Counted from the first letter of the stretch, positions 7,374 through 16,297 are shown. The stretch is 64,000 nt of DNA from Saccharibacillus kuerlensis DSM 22868 (GCF_000378145.1 NZ_KB899277.1:124001-188000); one strand, 5' to 3'. The notes: generated by a model from the letters alone, not told the origin. Numbers and translations are program-made.

Positions 7374-9791
7374 TCACCATTTCGAAGAACCGGACGAACG
7401 TCCTCCTCCGCCTCCTTTGCCCCATGAAGAAGAACCGCTTGACCGGCCGCCTCCCCAGCTTGATCCGCCGGATGAACGGCCTCCGCCAGGTCCGCCGAAG
7501 CCGCCTCCGAAACCACCCCCGAAGCCGCCTCCTCCTCGGGTATTGTTTGCCCTCTGGACAGCTCGCCGGTAATCCCGCTCCATCTCTTCGAGAACCTGCC
7601 GTCCGTAAGCGGCTTGAGCCAACGCATCTTCGAAATGTCCGGATGAAATCAACCGCCGAGCTTCCGCTTCAAATTCATTATAACGTCCAGTGTAGCGGCG
7701 CGTCTGCAGATGACGTCGATACATCTGCTCTCGGCTGAAAAAGTCGCTGCTCAATTGTTCCAATTGACGCACAGCTTCGCTGCGCCGCTCCTGAAGATCG
7801 CGAATATGCTGCGCGAAGTCCGACGCCTTCCGTTCATAAGCTGCCAGCAGCGGCTCTGCACGCAGCAGATCGATCGGCTCGCTGCGCAGCGCCGATTCGA
7901 CCGCTTCGCCTTCCCTCTCCGACGAGTCCAATACACGGTCATATTCCGCCATGCGCACACCAAGACCCCTATACGTTCCGCCCGCTTGGTGAAATACGCT
8001 GCGCGCTCCTTCAAACCGCTGCTGAGCCGCTCTCTGCTGCGCATCCAGTACACGGGCATAGTCCAGCGCCTCCGACATCAGCTCCCGCGAGCGAACTGCA
8101 AGTTCGTCCGTTCGATCTGCCTTTTCACGTGCGGCCTTATAATACTGCACCTGAGGATTCAACGCCGAGCGGATCTCCGGCAGCAGTCGGCGAATTTCGC
8201 TGTCGGCACGTTCGATCTCTTCTTGGCGTTCTCGCTGCGCTCCAAGATGAGATTCGGCATAGCGTCCGCGCAGCTGAGTCAACTCCTGTTCATAACGCGG
8301 CTTAAACTCTTCAATTTCGCGCAGCAGCGTTTCGGCGTTGCGCAGTGACTCTGCCGATGATGTTCGACTGTCGATTCGGCGGCGAACGATATCTTTCGCT
8401 TCATCGATTCTTGCGCCAATCCCCGCCGAACATTCCTTCGCCGCCGGTACATCGCCTGCACGAATAAGAGCTTCCAGACGCTGCGTTTCTCCGCCTGCTT
8501 CGCTCAGTACCCGAAACGGATCTTCCTCGCTCAGCAGCAGACCTTCCCGCTGCACAACCGGACGCAGTTCCTGCTCCATCCGTACAATTTTCCCCGGCCA
8601 CTCTGCCGCTTCTTCGGCCAATTTGCCCATCCATTGAACATTTTCAGAAAGTTCTGTCAATTGAGCAAAAGCCTGCTCCGCCGGTGCGGCAGCCTGCATA
8701 ACGTCAAAATTGTCGAGACTGTCCGCCCGCTCCAGCAGTGCAGCGGCGTTATCATAGCTTCTCTGCATGGTCTCAAGCGGGTATCCGGTATCCGAGCGCA
8801 GCTTTTCCAGCGCTTGACGGGTTTCCTCCGCCAGCTCTTTACCTTCCTTCACCCGACGACGAACTTCAGCAAAGCTTGCGGAAACTTCCTCAAAACGAAT
8901 ATTCAGCGCTTCAACCCGCTCGGACCAACTCTGTGTTTCCCGGGTTAATGTATCCAACTTCCTGCGCTGTGAACCTGAAGCGAAAGTTCCGGGATGGAAT
9001 GCTTCCAGGCGCGACGCCAGCTCCCCGCCAGCTTGATGCAGCTCTACCGCTTCACGACTGATACTTTCCGCTTCTTTAAGCGTTTCTCCCTGCACAAAGC
9101 CCATCTCCACCTCGCGGAACAGCTCCGATACCATAATTCCATCTACAAGAGCTGCTGTTTCTTTTTGGCGATTCCGCAGCTCCTCCGCCCGTTTTTTCAC
9201 TCTTGAACCGGAGCGGAACATGCTGAACAGCACATAGGCCGCGATAGCGAGTACGCCAAGCGCAAGAACTGCATAGAGCCAAGTGTTGCTGGAGAACAGA
9301 CCGCTCGAAGACGAAGCTCCTATTCCGCCTGTACTCCCTGCTCCTCCTATACCGTTGACATATTCGCCGACAGCAAGTGCTCCTGCAGCCGGGCCGTCAT
9401 TTCCCGCCACTGGAACAAAAGCGCGGTCGATAATTCGCTGCGCACTGCCGAGAGACTGATTGTTTAATTCGAGGTAGACACTATTGGGATCGGTCACAAT
9501 CAGCAGCAGCAGCTCGTTTCTTCCCAAATTCCAGTCCCTGTAAGTCTGCTGAGACAGTCTTGCCGCTTCTCTGTCGCTCAAGCCGCTTTCGGTCAATACA
9601 TAGACGGTATACGGTCCTTCCGCAAGCTTCTGCTCCAGCTGTTCAATCTGACGCTGTGTGAACAGCCCGGCCTCATCCGTCACAATTCCGCCCTTTTGCG
9701 GAGCTGCTGCCTGCACCGGCAGAGCCAGCATCAGCAGAAGCGTCAGCGCAATCAGCGAGAGCAGCATGTTCTTCGATTTAGCTTTTCGCAT
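7374..9791 (-). CDS. TPM-domain, membrane-anchored coiled-coil protein with Gly/Ser-rich tail
   Basis: The N-terminal signal-like segment (~5-28, LLSLIALTLLLMLALPVQAAA) is followed by a TPM domain (~36-150, IVTDEAGLFTQRQIEQLEQKL, then LLLLIVTDPNSVYLEL), a glycine-rich spacer and a transmembrane helix (~171-191). A long Glu/Arg/Leu-rich coiled coil (~200-735) has an EzrA-like appearance, and the protein ends in a tail rich in Gly, Ser and Trp (GGGFGGGFGGPGG, SSWGKGGGGG). Topology suggests an extracytoplasmic TPM domain and a cytoplasmic coiled coil. TPM proteins act in photosystem repair in plants; bacterial roles are unclear. At 805 residues it is much longer than YgcG. It sits inside the normally tight trmD-rplS pair, so it appears inserted. 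Antisense ORFs here are shadows. Confidence 0.8.
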   Translation of the reverse strand: MRKAKSKNMLLSLIALTLLLMLALPVQAAAPQKGGIVTDEAGLFTQRQIEQLEQKLAEGPYTVYVLTESGLSDREAARLSQQTYRDWNLGRNELLLLIVTDPNSVYLELNNQSLGSAQRIIDRAFVPVAGNDGPAAGALAVGEYVNGIGGAGSTGGIGASSSSGLFSSNTWLYAVLALGVLAIAAYVLFSMFRSGSRVKKRAEELRNRQKETAALVDGIMVSELFREVEMGFVQGETLKEAESISREAVELHQAGGELASRLEAFHPGTFASGSQRRKLDTLTRETQSWSERVEALNIRFEEVSASFAEVRRRVKEGKELAEETRQALEKLRSDTGYPLETMQRSYDNAAALLERADSLDNFDVMQAAAPAEQAFAQLTELSENVQWMGKLAEEAAEWPGKIVRMEQELRPVVQREGLLLSEEDPFRVLSEAGGETQRLEALIRAGDVPAAKECSAGIGARIDEAKDIVRRRIDSRTSSAESLRNAETLLREIEEFKPRYEQELTQLRGRYAESHLGAQRERQEEIERADSEIRRLLPEIRSALNPQVQYYKAAREKADRTDELAVRSRELMSEALDYARVLDAQQRAAQQRFEGARSVFHQAGGTYRGLGVRMAEYDRVLDSSEREGEAVESALRSEPIDLLRAEPLLAAYERKASDFAQHIRDLQERRSEAVRQLEQLSSDFFSREQMYRRHLQTRRYTGRYNEFEAEARRLISSGHFEDALAQAAYGRQVLEEMERDYRRAVQRANNTRGGGGFGGGFGGGFGGPGGGRSSGGSSWGGGRSSGSSSWGKGGGGGRSSGSSKW

Positions 9792-9995
9792 TATTCAGTC
9801 CTCCGTTTCCATTTCCTATACCGGTACGCCGCTCGATGTTCTTTTTTGTGTATCATTCTACCGCCTCCGGCTCTTCCGTATAGTTTACCATTTCCTCCAA
9901 AAAAACAACAAAGATCTATTCGATAATCACTACCTTCTATTATTCAGTAGCTAGTGATATGATGTTCCCGAAGAGTTTGAAGGAGGCCCCTGCAT

Positions 9996-10152
9996 ATGAA
10001 CGTAAATACTCAATTTAAAAAAGGCGTGCTTGAACTCTGCGTACTTGTTCTGATTGGACGCAAAGACCGGCACGGGCGACTTCGGTAAATTAACTGCCGA
10101 TCGCTTGTCTATTGAGCTCAGTTCCGGCGACATCAACATTAGCCAATCCTAA
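9996..10152 (+). pseudogene. Deletion scar: PadR regulator 5' end fused to DUF4097 3' end
   Basis: A GAAGGAGG ribosome binding site precedes ATG 9996, which encodes [20 protein letters not shown] and then GRKDRHG, the N terminus of a PadR-family repressor. The frame stops at TAA 10086. In the frame starting at 10072 the sequence continues [20 protein letters not shown] and then INISQS, ending TAA 10150; this is the beta-repeat C terminus of a DUF4097 protein. PadR, DUF1700 and DUF4097 genes normally stand next to each other in this order, so a single deletion joining codon ~27 of padR to the last ~27 codons of the DUF4097 gene explains the sequence. The original terminator (10155-10196) remains. 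The product, if any, is a 30-residue peptide. Confidence 0.8.
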
Positions 10153-10154
10153 TA

Positions 10155-10196
10155 AAGGCCCCGAACGTTTCGCTTCAGCGAAACGTTCGGGGCCTT
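10155..10196. terminator. Strong hairpin terminator of the decayed PadR/DUF4097 operon and trmD
   Basis: A 20-bp perfect stem (10155-10174 with 10177-10196) has a 2-nt loop and A and T ends (AAGG...CCTT). It lies 2 bp after the DUF4097 remnant stop and about 90 bp beyond the trmD stop, so it can serve both strands. Confidence 0.85.
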
Positions 10197-10287
10197 CCCA
10201 TGAAATTAAAGCTGAAATTACAGCCTATGCGCAAACTGTGAGTCGATTTCATCTTCAGCGCTTAAACATTTCAGATGGAATCGAATA

Positions 10288-11208
10288 TCAAATATCTCGC
10301 TGCTGCTCTTCCCGCTTCAATTCTTCCAACCATTTCAAATCCTGCTTGCTCAGTTCCATTGCATCCAACAGATCCGGACGACGCTGCAGCGTACGGCGCA
10401 GCGATTCTCTCCGTCGCCACGACTCGATGTTGGCATGATGTCCCGACATGAGAACCTCCGGCACTTTCATTCCCCGAAACTCCACAGGACGAGTATAATG
10501 CGGGTATTCCAACAGTCCGGTACTGAACGAATCCGTTACCGCACTGTTCTCATTCCCCAACACGCCGGGCAGCAGCCGGACCGTACTGTCGATCATGACC
10601 ATCGCCGGCAGCTCTCCGCCTGTCAATACATAGTCCCCAATCGAAATTTCGTCCGTCACCAATCCTGTACGAATGCGTTCGTCGTAACCCTCATAATGAC
10701 CGCAGATAAAGATCAGATGATCTTCCGCCGCAAACTCCTCCGCTTTCCGCTGCGTAAACGTCTCACCTTGTGGGCAGAGCAGTACAATACGTGGACGGGA
10801 AGGGCTGCTGTCGGCCATGACTTCCAACTCGCTTGCAGGAAGTCCGCTCTGTTCCGCACACAGTGAATCGTCTTTTCCCAAAACGGATTCGGCAGCCAGC
10901 TTTGCCAGCACTTCCTGTTCCGTTTCTACAATACGATTTCCCTCACGGTGCATATATTCGCCGTTTTCCTGCTCTCGGCGCTGCAGCAGATCCTCGACTG
11001 CGGCAAAGATCGGCTCGGGCTTAAGTACCATCCCTCCGCCTCCGCCGTATGGCGTATCGTCAACCTGCCCGTGCTTGTTGGTGGAATACTGCCGGAAATT
11101 GACTGCAGACAGCTGTACAATACCTTTGTCTCTCGCTTTGCCGAGAATGCTGGCGCCGAACACACCCTCGAACATTTCCGGAAACAAAGTCAGCACGTCA
11201 ATCCGCAT
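10288..11208 (-). CDS. trmD: tRNA (guanine-37-N1)-methyltransferase with an internal insertion
   Basis: TrmD methylates G37 of tRNAs and prevents frameshifting. The SPOUT fold is clear: [13 protein letters not shown] at the start, [15 protein letters not shown] (54-68), the SAM-binding knot with [15 protein letters not shown] (170-179) and [12 protein letters not shown] (191-202), and the C-terminal [19 protein letters not shown]. At 306 residues it is about 60 longer than usual; the excess is a polar, acidic insertion at residues ~77-138 between the active-site loop and the strand RIVLLCPQG. The frame is intact, so the insertion is tolerated. The ATG overlaps the rimM stop by one base (TGATG). 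Confidence 0.96.
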   Translation of the reverse strand: MRIDVLTLFPEMFEGVFGASILGKARDKGIVQLSAVNFRQYSTNKHGQVDDTPYGGGGGMVLKPEPIFAAVEDLLQRREQENGEYMHREGNRIVETEQEVLAKLAAESVLGKDDSLCAEQSGLPASELEVMADSSPSRPRIVLLCPQGETFTQRKAEEFAAEDHLIFICGHYEGYDERIRTGLVTDEISIGDYVLTGGELPAMVMIDSTVRLLPGVLGNENSAVTDSFSTGLLEYPHYTRPVEFRGMKVPEVLMSGHHANIESWRRRESLRRTLQRRPDLLDAMELSKQDLKWLEELKREEQQRDI

Positions 11209-11735
11209 CAGTCTAACAGTCCTTCCATAACTTCGATGCGCACCGTTTTTTCGGTCACATTGACGTCTTTGACGATATCTTCAATAAACGGAATCAGCAC
11301 GTCTTTGCCGCCTTTACGTTTCACTACCCATACATCATTGGCACCCGGCGTTAAAATATCCGTAATCGTACCCAATTCTTCGCCTTCTACAGTGAATACT
11401 TTACAGCCGATAATTTCGTGGAAATAGAATGCATTCTCTTCCGCTTCTACCGCTTCTTCCTTTGGTACCTTTACATCCCAACCTTTATATTTCTCTACCT
11501 GATTGATGTTGTCGTACCCTTCCAATTTCACCACATACACGTTTTTCTGCTCGCGTGAGGAAATAATTTTCACTTTCAAAGTCGATCCGTCCTCCGGCGA
11601 AATCATCAGAAGCTCTTTACCTTTGGCGAAGCGGATCTCCGGAAAGTCGGTAAACGGGAAAATTTTCAGTTCTCCCTTTATTCCGTGCGTATTCGCTATT
11701 TTGCCTACACTCAAAAATTCAGGTTCCATACTCAT
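11208..11735 (-). CDS. rimM: 16S rRNA processing protein RimM
   Basis: RimM is a 30S maturation factor that binds S19 and helps assemble the head. The N-terminal RimM domain ([19 protein letters not shown]) is followed by a PRC-barrel (~100-170, [28 protein letters not shown]). The ATG at 11735 is preferred because AAAGGA lies about a dozen bases upstream; an in-frame ATG ten codons earlier lacks a ribosome binding site. The stop overlaps the trmD start by one base, so the pair is translationally coupled. A terminator at 11825-11868 separates it from rpsP-khpA upstream, so it needs its own promoter in the short spacer, where I see no clear hexamers. Confidence 0.95.
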   Translation of the reverse strand: MSMEPEFLSVGKIANTHGIKGELKIFPFTDFPEIRFAKGKELLMISPEDGSTLKVKIISSREQKNVYVVKLEGYDNINQVEKYKGWDVKVPKEEAVEAEENAFYFHEIIGCKVFTVEGEELGTITDILTPGANDVWVVKRKGGKDVLIPFIEDIVKDVNVTEKTVRIEVMEGLLD

Positions 11736-11824
11736 ATTCGCATCTTGTCCTTTCGTTCTTATCATTAGCTGTTTATTGTAATCTATATTTACAGAAAGCT
11801 GCTCCTGCTGAAGTCTTGACCATG

Positions 11825-11868
11825 TACGAAAAGGGGCTAGGAAAATAATCTCCTAACCCCTTTTCGTA
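11825..11868 (-). terminator. Terminator after khpA
   Basis: An 18-bp stem with an 8-nt loop; the one imperfect pair is a G-U wobble only in the minus-strand RNA, and the 3' arm ends CCCCTTTT. It lies 79 bp after the khpA stop and separates the ffh-rpsP-khpA transcript from rimM-trmD. Confidence 0.85.
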
Positions 11869-11946
11869 TATTTTTAAGACCGGAAATTATCGGTACGTTG
11901 AGCATGTCAACGATTAGAAGACTTATTCAACGCACGAAACTTCCCT

Positions 11947-12177
11947 TTAAGACTGGATATCCACGGTAACCCGCTTGTCCAGTTTGACCGCTGCCGACGT
12001 CACGACCGTACGCAGTGCCTTGGCGATACGCCCCTGCTTCCCAATGATCTTACCTACATCTTCAGGATGCACAGTTAGTTCGTATACGACCAAGGACTCT
12101 TTCTCTACGGTACGGACCTTGACGTCTTCCGGATGATCGACCAGAGCTTTTGCGATAACCGCTACTAACTGTTCCAT
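11947..12177 (-). CDS. khpA: KH-domain RNA-binding protein KhpA (YlqC)
   Basis: This 76-residue protein is made up essentially of one KH domain with the loop signature GKIIGKQGRIAKALR (~51-65). KhpA pairs with KhpB (Jag) in Gram-positive bacteria and affects RNA metabolism and cell elongation. GGAGGGG precedes the ATG. It follows rpsP by 23 bp in the conserved ffh-rpsP-khpA order and ends at the terminator 11825-11868. Confidence in identity is high; the specific role in this organism is inferred. Confidence 0.95.
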   Translation of the reverse strand: MEQLVAVIAKALVDHPEDVKVRTVEKESLVVYELTVHPEDVGKIIGKQGRIAKALRTVVTSAAVKLDKRVTVDIQS

Positions 12178-12200
12178 GTCAACCCCTCCGAGTCACTGTC

Positions 12201-12473
12201 TTATTTTTGCAGTTTAGCTTCATGGAATTTCTTCATGATGCCAGCTTTGCTCAGCAAGTTGCGAACAGTATCGGACGCTTGCGCGCCAGTTTGCAGCCAA
12301 GCCAGAGCTTTTTCTTCGTTGATGCTTACTACTTGCGGTTCAGCGACCGGGTTGTAGTAACCAATCTCTTCGATAAAGCGTCCATCACGCGGGGAACGGG
12401 AGTCCGATACCACGATACGATAGAAAGGCGCTTTATGCGCACCCATGCGCTTCAGACGAATACGAGTTGCCAC
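12201..12473 (-). CDS. rpsP: 30S ribosomal protein S16
   Basis: The 90-residue product reads (V/M)[19 protein letters not shown], then [19 protein letters not shown], the S16 signature. The true start is GTG at 12473: it encodes the canonical residue before [10 protein letters not shown] and is preceded by AGGAGGTGA with a six-base gap. The ATG six codons further upstream overlaps that ribosome binding site. S16 is an assembly protein of the 30S body. It lies between ffh and khpA. Confidence 0.97.
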   Translation of the reverse strand: MATRIRLKRMGAHKAPFYRIVVSDSRSPRDGRFIEEIGYYNPVAEPQVVSINEEKALAWLQTGAQASDTVRNLLSKAGIMKKFHEAKLQK

Positions 12474-12544
12474 GAAAATCACCTCCTTCAAGAAATAAAC
12501 GACTTCAGATATCTGCAGTCTTTATAAAAATGTTCCTTCTCCGC

Positions 12545-13921
12545 TTAACGGAACGGGAACTTCATTCCCTTGCTCATTTTTTGCATTTGCTTCATCGCTT
12601 TGTTCTTGCCGCCCTTAGGATCCATCATCCCGGAGAGCTGCTTCATCATCTTCTTCATCTCATCAAATTGCTTGATCAGACGATTGACTTCGGCAAGCGA
12701 AGTACCGCTTCCTGCGGCAATCCGCTTGCGTCGGCTGTAGTTGATGATGTCCGGCGACTGCTTTTCCACGCTCGTCATCGAGTGCACGATCGCTTCGATT
12801 CGACCGACCTGCTTGTCGTCAACCTTCATGTCGGTCTTCTGTTTCATCTTGTTCATGCCCGGGATCATATCCATGATCTGATCGAGCGGTCCAAGCTGCT
12901 TGACTTGTTCCATCTGCTCCAAGAAGTCGTCAAAGGTGAATTCCGCGTTGCGCATTTTGCGCTCCATTTCCTTCGCCTTGTTCTCGTCGATGCCGGCCTG
13001 CGCCTTCTCGATTAACGAGAGCATATCGCCCATGCCGAGAATTCGCGACGCCATCCGCTCCGGATGGAACGGCTCCAGCGCATCCAGTTTCTCGCCGAGC
13101 GAGATAAACTTGATTGGACAGCCGGTAACGGCTTTGACCGACAGTGCCGCACCGCCACGAGTATCCCCGTCCAGCTTGGTCAGCACAACGCCGGTCAGCG
13201 AAAGCTGCTCGTTAAAGCTCTGAGCGACGTTGACAGCGTCTTGACCGGTCATGGCATCTACGACCAGCAGTACTTCATCCGGCTTCGTTTCCGAATGAAT
13301 CTGCTTCAGCTCATCCATCAGCTGCTCGTCGATGTGCAGACGGCCTGCGGTATCGATAATCACGTAATCGTGACCCTTGTCCTTCGCCATCTGCAGACCT
13401 TGGCGCGCAATCTCCACCGGACTCACCTGATCGCCAAGCGAGAATACCGGAACGTTCAACTGCTCGCCAAGAACCTGGAGCTGCTTGATTGCTGCCGGAC
13501 GATAAATGTCGCCTGCAATCAGCAGTGGGCGGCTGCCCTGCTTCTGCAGCATCTTGGCCAGTTTGCCGGTGGTGGTCGTTTTACCCGCACCCTGCAGACC
13601 CGCCATCATCACTACGGTAGGCGGTCGAGTATTTTTGTTCAGCTTCGACTGCGTACCGCCCATCAGGTCGGTCAATTCTTTGTTAACGATATCGATGATG
13701 ACCATGCCCGGCGTGAAGCTTTCGGTCACTTCCTTGCCCAGTGCCTTCTCCTTCACCTTGCCGATAAAGTCTTTCACGACTTTGAAGTTGACGTCTGCTT
13801 CAAGCAGAGCCAACCGCACCTCGCGCATCGCGTCGTTTACATCCTCTTCGGATACTTTCCCTTTGCCCCGCAGTTTGCCGAATACATTCTGCAGGCGGGT
13901 AGTCAATCCTTCAAATGCCAT
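12545..13921 (-). CDS. ffh: Signal recognition particle protein Ffh
   Basis: This SRP GTPase binds signal sequences and 4.5S/6S RNA and delivers ribosomes to FtsY. The N-domain helical bundle (1-85) is followed by the G domain with GLQGAGKTTTTGKLA, DTAGRL, TKLDGDTRGGAALS and GLGEK-like closing loops, then the methionine-rich M domain from ~300 (GMGDMLSLIEKAQ to MKQMQKMSKGMKFPFR). Length 458 is typical. GGGGGTGA precedes the ATG. It is transcribed with ylxM from the promoter at 14421-14449 and continues into rpsP. Confidence 0.97.
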   Translation of the reverse strand: MAFEGLTTRLQNVFGKLRGKGKVSEEDVNDAMREVRLALLEADVNFKVVKDFIGKVKEKALGKEVTESFTPGMVIIDIVNKELTDLMGGTQSKLNKNTRPPTVVMMAGLQGAGKTTTTGKLAKMLQKQGSRPLLIAGDIYRPAAIKQLQVLGEQLNVPVFSLGDQVSPVEIARQGLQMAKDKGHDYVIIDTAGRLHIDEQLMDELKQIHSETKPDEVLLVVDAMTGQDAVNVAQSFNEQLSLTGVVLTKLDGDTRGGAALSVKAVTGCPIKFISLGEKLDALEPFHPERMASRILGMGDMLSLIEKAQAGIDENKAKEMERKMRNAEFTFDDFLEQMEQVKQLGPLDQIMDMIPGMNKMKQKTDMKVDDKQVGRIEAIVHSMTSVEKQSPDIINYSRRKRIAAGSGTSLAEVNRLIKQFDEMKKMMKQLSGMMDPKGGKNKAMKQMQKMSKGMKFPFR

Positions 13922-14008
13922 ATGTTCACCCCCGTTCCGCTTCTATTCTCTACCATTATATATCGAACGGTATTCATTTATCGAATTTGTGAGGTTTCAA
14001 GCCATTCG

Positions 14009-14365
14009 CTATTCCAGAGCTTGCAGTTTCTCAGCAATCATGCCGAGCTTGCTTCGCGTCTCTTCCGGCAGTCCGTCGTTTTCCGACAGAGCTTCCAGTT
14101 CGCGAATTTCGTGCAATCGGCTTTCGTGCCGCTTTAGCAGCTCAAGCTTCGCTTCATAATTCTCCAGCGTCTGCTCAGCCCGCTTAATGTGTTCGTACAC
14201 CGCCTGGCGGCTAATTTCGAATTCCGCAGCGATCTCGCCCAGCGAGAAATCGTCGTGAAAATAATACTTCAGGAAAGTCTGCTGCTTCTCTGTCAACAAT
14301 CGTTCATAGAAAGCGAACAGCAGGTTGATTCGATTCGTCTTTTCCAGACGATTTTCTTGACTCAT
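14009..14365 (-). CDS. ylxM: SRP-associated regulator YlxM (p13, helix-turn-helix)
   Basis: This small sigma-factor-region-4-like HTH protein is known to associate with Ffh in Firmicutes. [20 protein letters not shown] and the recognition helix [15 protein letters not shown] are the family hallmarks; the C-terminal half is a charged coiled coil. The ATG at 14365 ([11 protein letters not shown]) has GAGAGGGG upstream and gives 118 residues, the family length; the ATG nine codons earlier lacks a ribosome binding site. It is the first gene of the transcript from the TTGACA/TATGAT promoter. Its usual neighbour ftsY is displaced by two inserted genes. Confidence 0.93.
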   Translation of the reverse strand: MSQENRLEKTNRINLLFAFYERLLTEKQQTFLKYYFHDDFSLGEIAAEFEISRQAVYEHIKRAEQTLENYEAKLELLKRHESRLHEIRELEALSENDGLPEETRSKLGMIAEKLQALE

Positions 14366-14420
14366 CCGGAACGCCCCTCTCGTCAAGGCCAAACACTTTA
14401 CACATCAATCAACGTTCCCT

Positions 14421-14449
14421 ATCATACCGAAAACAAAAGAAGATGTCAA
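14421..14449 (-). promoter_or_regulatory. Consensus sigma-A promoter for ylxM-ffh
   Basis: Minus-strand TTGACA (14449-14444), a 17-nt spacer and TATGAT (14426-14421), 56 bp from the ylxM start. The -35 hexamer lies inside the 3' arm of the upstream gene's terminator. Confidence 0.88.
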
Positions 14450-14469
14450 GCGTTTGTGCTTAACATCTT
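14436..14469 (-). terminator. Terminator of the Sde182-like gene
   Basis: On the minus strand AAGATGT and AAGC pair with GCTT and ACATCTT around a 6-nt loop with one internal mismatch, followed by CTTTTGTTTT. It lies 40 bp after the stop at 14510. Confidence 0.85.
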
Positions 14470-14509
14470 TAAGGTTTAATAAAATTTGTTTTTCTGCATG
14501 CCGATCCGT

Positions 14510-16144
14510 CTATTTCACAGTAATAATGACCCGCTGATAATGCTTAAGATTATGCGCTCCGTCGTCTTGCACTTCCGCAATCATGTGGATTGTATCGCCT
14601 CGCTCGGCATCCTTTGGAACGCGGAAACTCATGACAGCCGTGTCGGCGTTCCGCATGCCGATCTTATTGCGATGTTCACCTTCGGCTTTTTCCCGATGAA
14701 GTCCGAGCAAGAGGTCACCGGCCATTTCCTTCACAACTTCCATAGGTTCCACCGGGGAATCGTTGTAAGTATCCGCTTCGTGATAACGCCACCAGCGATA
14801 ACTCAGATTGTCGCCGTCCGGATCACTTCCTGTTGCATGCAGCGTTACGTATTGTCCGGGAGATGCCGTAATATCCAGTCCTTCTTTTATGCTCAGCACA
14901 GGATTATGATTGGCTTCCGAATATTCCGAAGCAATTGCCCAATCCGCTCTTGCAGCAAAATCGTTCTGAATATCATCGAACCAGCGCATCAACGTATATT
15001 CGGCTTCATAACGTGTAGTGTATACGTCGTAATCCAGCACATTATTGCGATACAGTGTATCGTTGACTTTCCCGAAGCGTCCGCCCCAGCCGCCGTAACT
15101 TGGGTCTTCCATACTGCGCAGCCCGTTATCGATCAGATAGAAGAAGGACGGAGAATCGCCTTCGGAAATAAAATCGTACCGGTTATATTGAGGATTGGCA
15201 GCCAAATACTCTTCGCTTCCGCGCTGCTCTTCGATCAGTTCTCCCTCGATCATCTTTCCGTCGCCCATTAACGCGTACAAATCAAGCAGCGGCCCATGTC
15301 CGTTTCCAATGTTTTCAAAATTCCACTTCCCCTGCAGTTTATCGTTCACCGCGGGCGTATGGTACTGCCAAGCGTAGGCGAAGTGCCAGAAGTTTGATTG
15401 GTCGTTGAGAATGCGGATGTCCGGCCAGCTTTTGGCAATATATTCGTTGTAGCTGTCGTCCTGGTCCAAAATAATGTACACCACCAGCTTATCACTGACT
15501 TTCTTCTGAATTTCCGCCCACTGCGCCGTTCCTTTATATTGTTCTTCGATCGATTTCAATGCGCGTGCCGTCGTGTTTGTACCGCCCCATGTCTGAACGT
15601 AGAGATCACGCGGATCGTTGTCGAGAAACAGTTCCTTCAAAAATTCCGAGCCTTCCGTTACCTCTTCCATTTCGCCTTTGTAGCTGATATTGCCGATTTT
15701 CGTCACGCTGCGTAAATAATCGGGAGTCGGATAACCGTCGGCATGCTTGATCAGATTCGGATAGGCCTGCGCGTAGGCATCAATCATATCGGTTAGCCAC
15801 TGTGTTCCTGTCCAGCGGTAGGGCTCGATATTTTTGGCCGAGTCCCCTGCATAATGATATACCGAGCTGGTAAGGACAATGCCTGCCAGGTCTACCTCAT
15901 TGGCATAAAGCAGAAAACGCAGCATCGAGTTCATGTCGTCGACTTCTCCATCGTTCGTAATGACCGTTCTGGCTTGGTTTTGCTTTAACTGTGCGTTTTG
16001 TTCCACAGCCGGCCGCACAGCTGTGCCCTCACTCCCCATTCCCTGAGATGCTGTCGTCGCATAAGCCTGTGCGCTGCCTCCTACAGCCAGTACGGCGCTC
16101 AAGTTCAATACAGCCAGCATCTTCCCCCATCTTACTTTGTTCAT
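14510..16144 (-). CDS. Secreted Sde182-type nucleoside-hydrolase-like protein (DUF1593)
   Basis: The signal peptide (~8-30, MLAVLNLSAVLAVGGSAQAYA) is followed by a nucleoside-hydrolase-like fold (~58-400) whose first strand carries TNDGEVDDMNSMLR, an analogue of the Asp-rich Ca-binding motif of inosine-uridine hydrolases. The C-terminal ~100 residues (GQYVTLHATGSDPDGDNLSY) form a cadherin/Ig-like beta domain. This architecture matches the Sde182 cellulose-binding/NH-like family found with polysaccharide-degrading systems; the substrate is not known. The leader contains a promoter, a cre-like site, a RAT antiterminator target and an overlapping terminator, so expression should respond to a PTS sugar and to catabolite repression. 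It is inserted between ftsY and ylxM, which are normally adjacent. Confidence 0.85.
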   Translation of the reverse strand: MNKVRWGKMLAVLNLSAVLAVGGSAQAYATTASQGMGSEGTAVRPAVEQNAQLKQNQARTVITNDGEVDDMNSMLRFLLYANEVDLAGIVLTSSVYHYAGDSAKNIEPYRWTGTQWLTDMIDAYAQAYPNLIKHADGYPTPDYLRSVTKIGNISYKGEMEEVTEGSEFLKELFLDNDPRDLYVQTWGGTNTTARALKSIEEQYKGTAQWAEIQKKVSDKLVVYIILDQDDSYNEYIAKSWPDIRILNDQSNFWHFAYAWQYHTPAVNDKLQGKWNFENIGNGHGPLLDLYALMGDGKMIEGELIEEQRGSEEYLAANPQYNRYDFISEGDSPSFFYLIDNGLRSMEDPSYGGWGGRFGKVNDTLYRNNVLDYDVYTTRYEAEYTLMRWFDDIQNDFAARADWAIASEYSEANHNPVLSIKEGLDITASPGQYVTLHATGSDPDGDNLSYRWWRYHEADTYNDSPVEPMEVVKEMAGDLLLGLHREKAEGEHRNKIGMRNADTAVMSFRVPKDAERGDTIHMIAEVQDDGAHNLKHYQRVIITVK

Positions 16145-16211
16145 TCTTCTGCACCCTCTCTTTTTGTTTTTTACCGGTCATACAATTGTTCCGTAAGGGC
16201 CCCTTTTACGC

Positions 16212-16268
16212 AAAAAAACCTGATCGCCACAGCATCTCCCAGGGGAACGCCGCAGCAATCAGGTTTTG
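16212..16268 (-). terminator. Leader terminator (attenuator) of the Sde182-like gene
   Basis: In minus-strand RNA a stem of about 13 pairs, with one G-U wobble (16267-16255 with 16227-16215), encloses a GC-rich loop and ends in a run of U residues. It sits 70 bp upstream of the start codon and shares bases 16262-16267 with the RAT element, so the two structures exclude each other. Confidence 0.88.
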
Positions 16269-16290
16269 CCTGCATGACCAGTCACAATCC
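16262..16290 (-). promoter_or_regulatory. Ribonucleic antiterminator (RAT) for a LicT/SacT-family protein
   Basis: The 29-nt minus-strand sequence begins GGATTGTGACTGGTCATGCA and ends GGCAAAACC. It matches the RAT consensus of the BglG/LicT/SacT/SacY family, closest in memory to the sacPA target. It overlaps the 5' arm of the terminator at 16212-16268. No antiterminator protein is encoded in the window. Confidence 0.88.
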
Positions 16291-16297
16291 TATTTAA

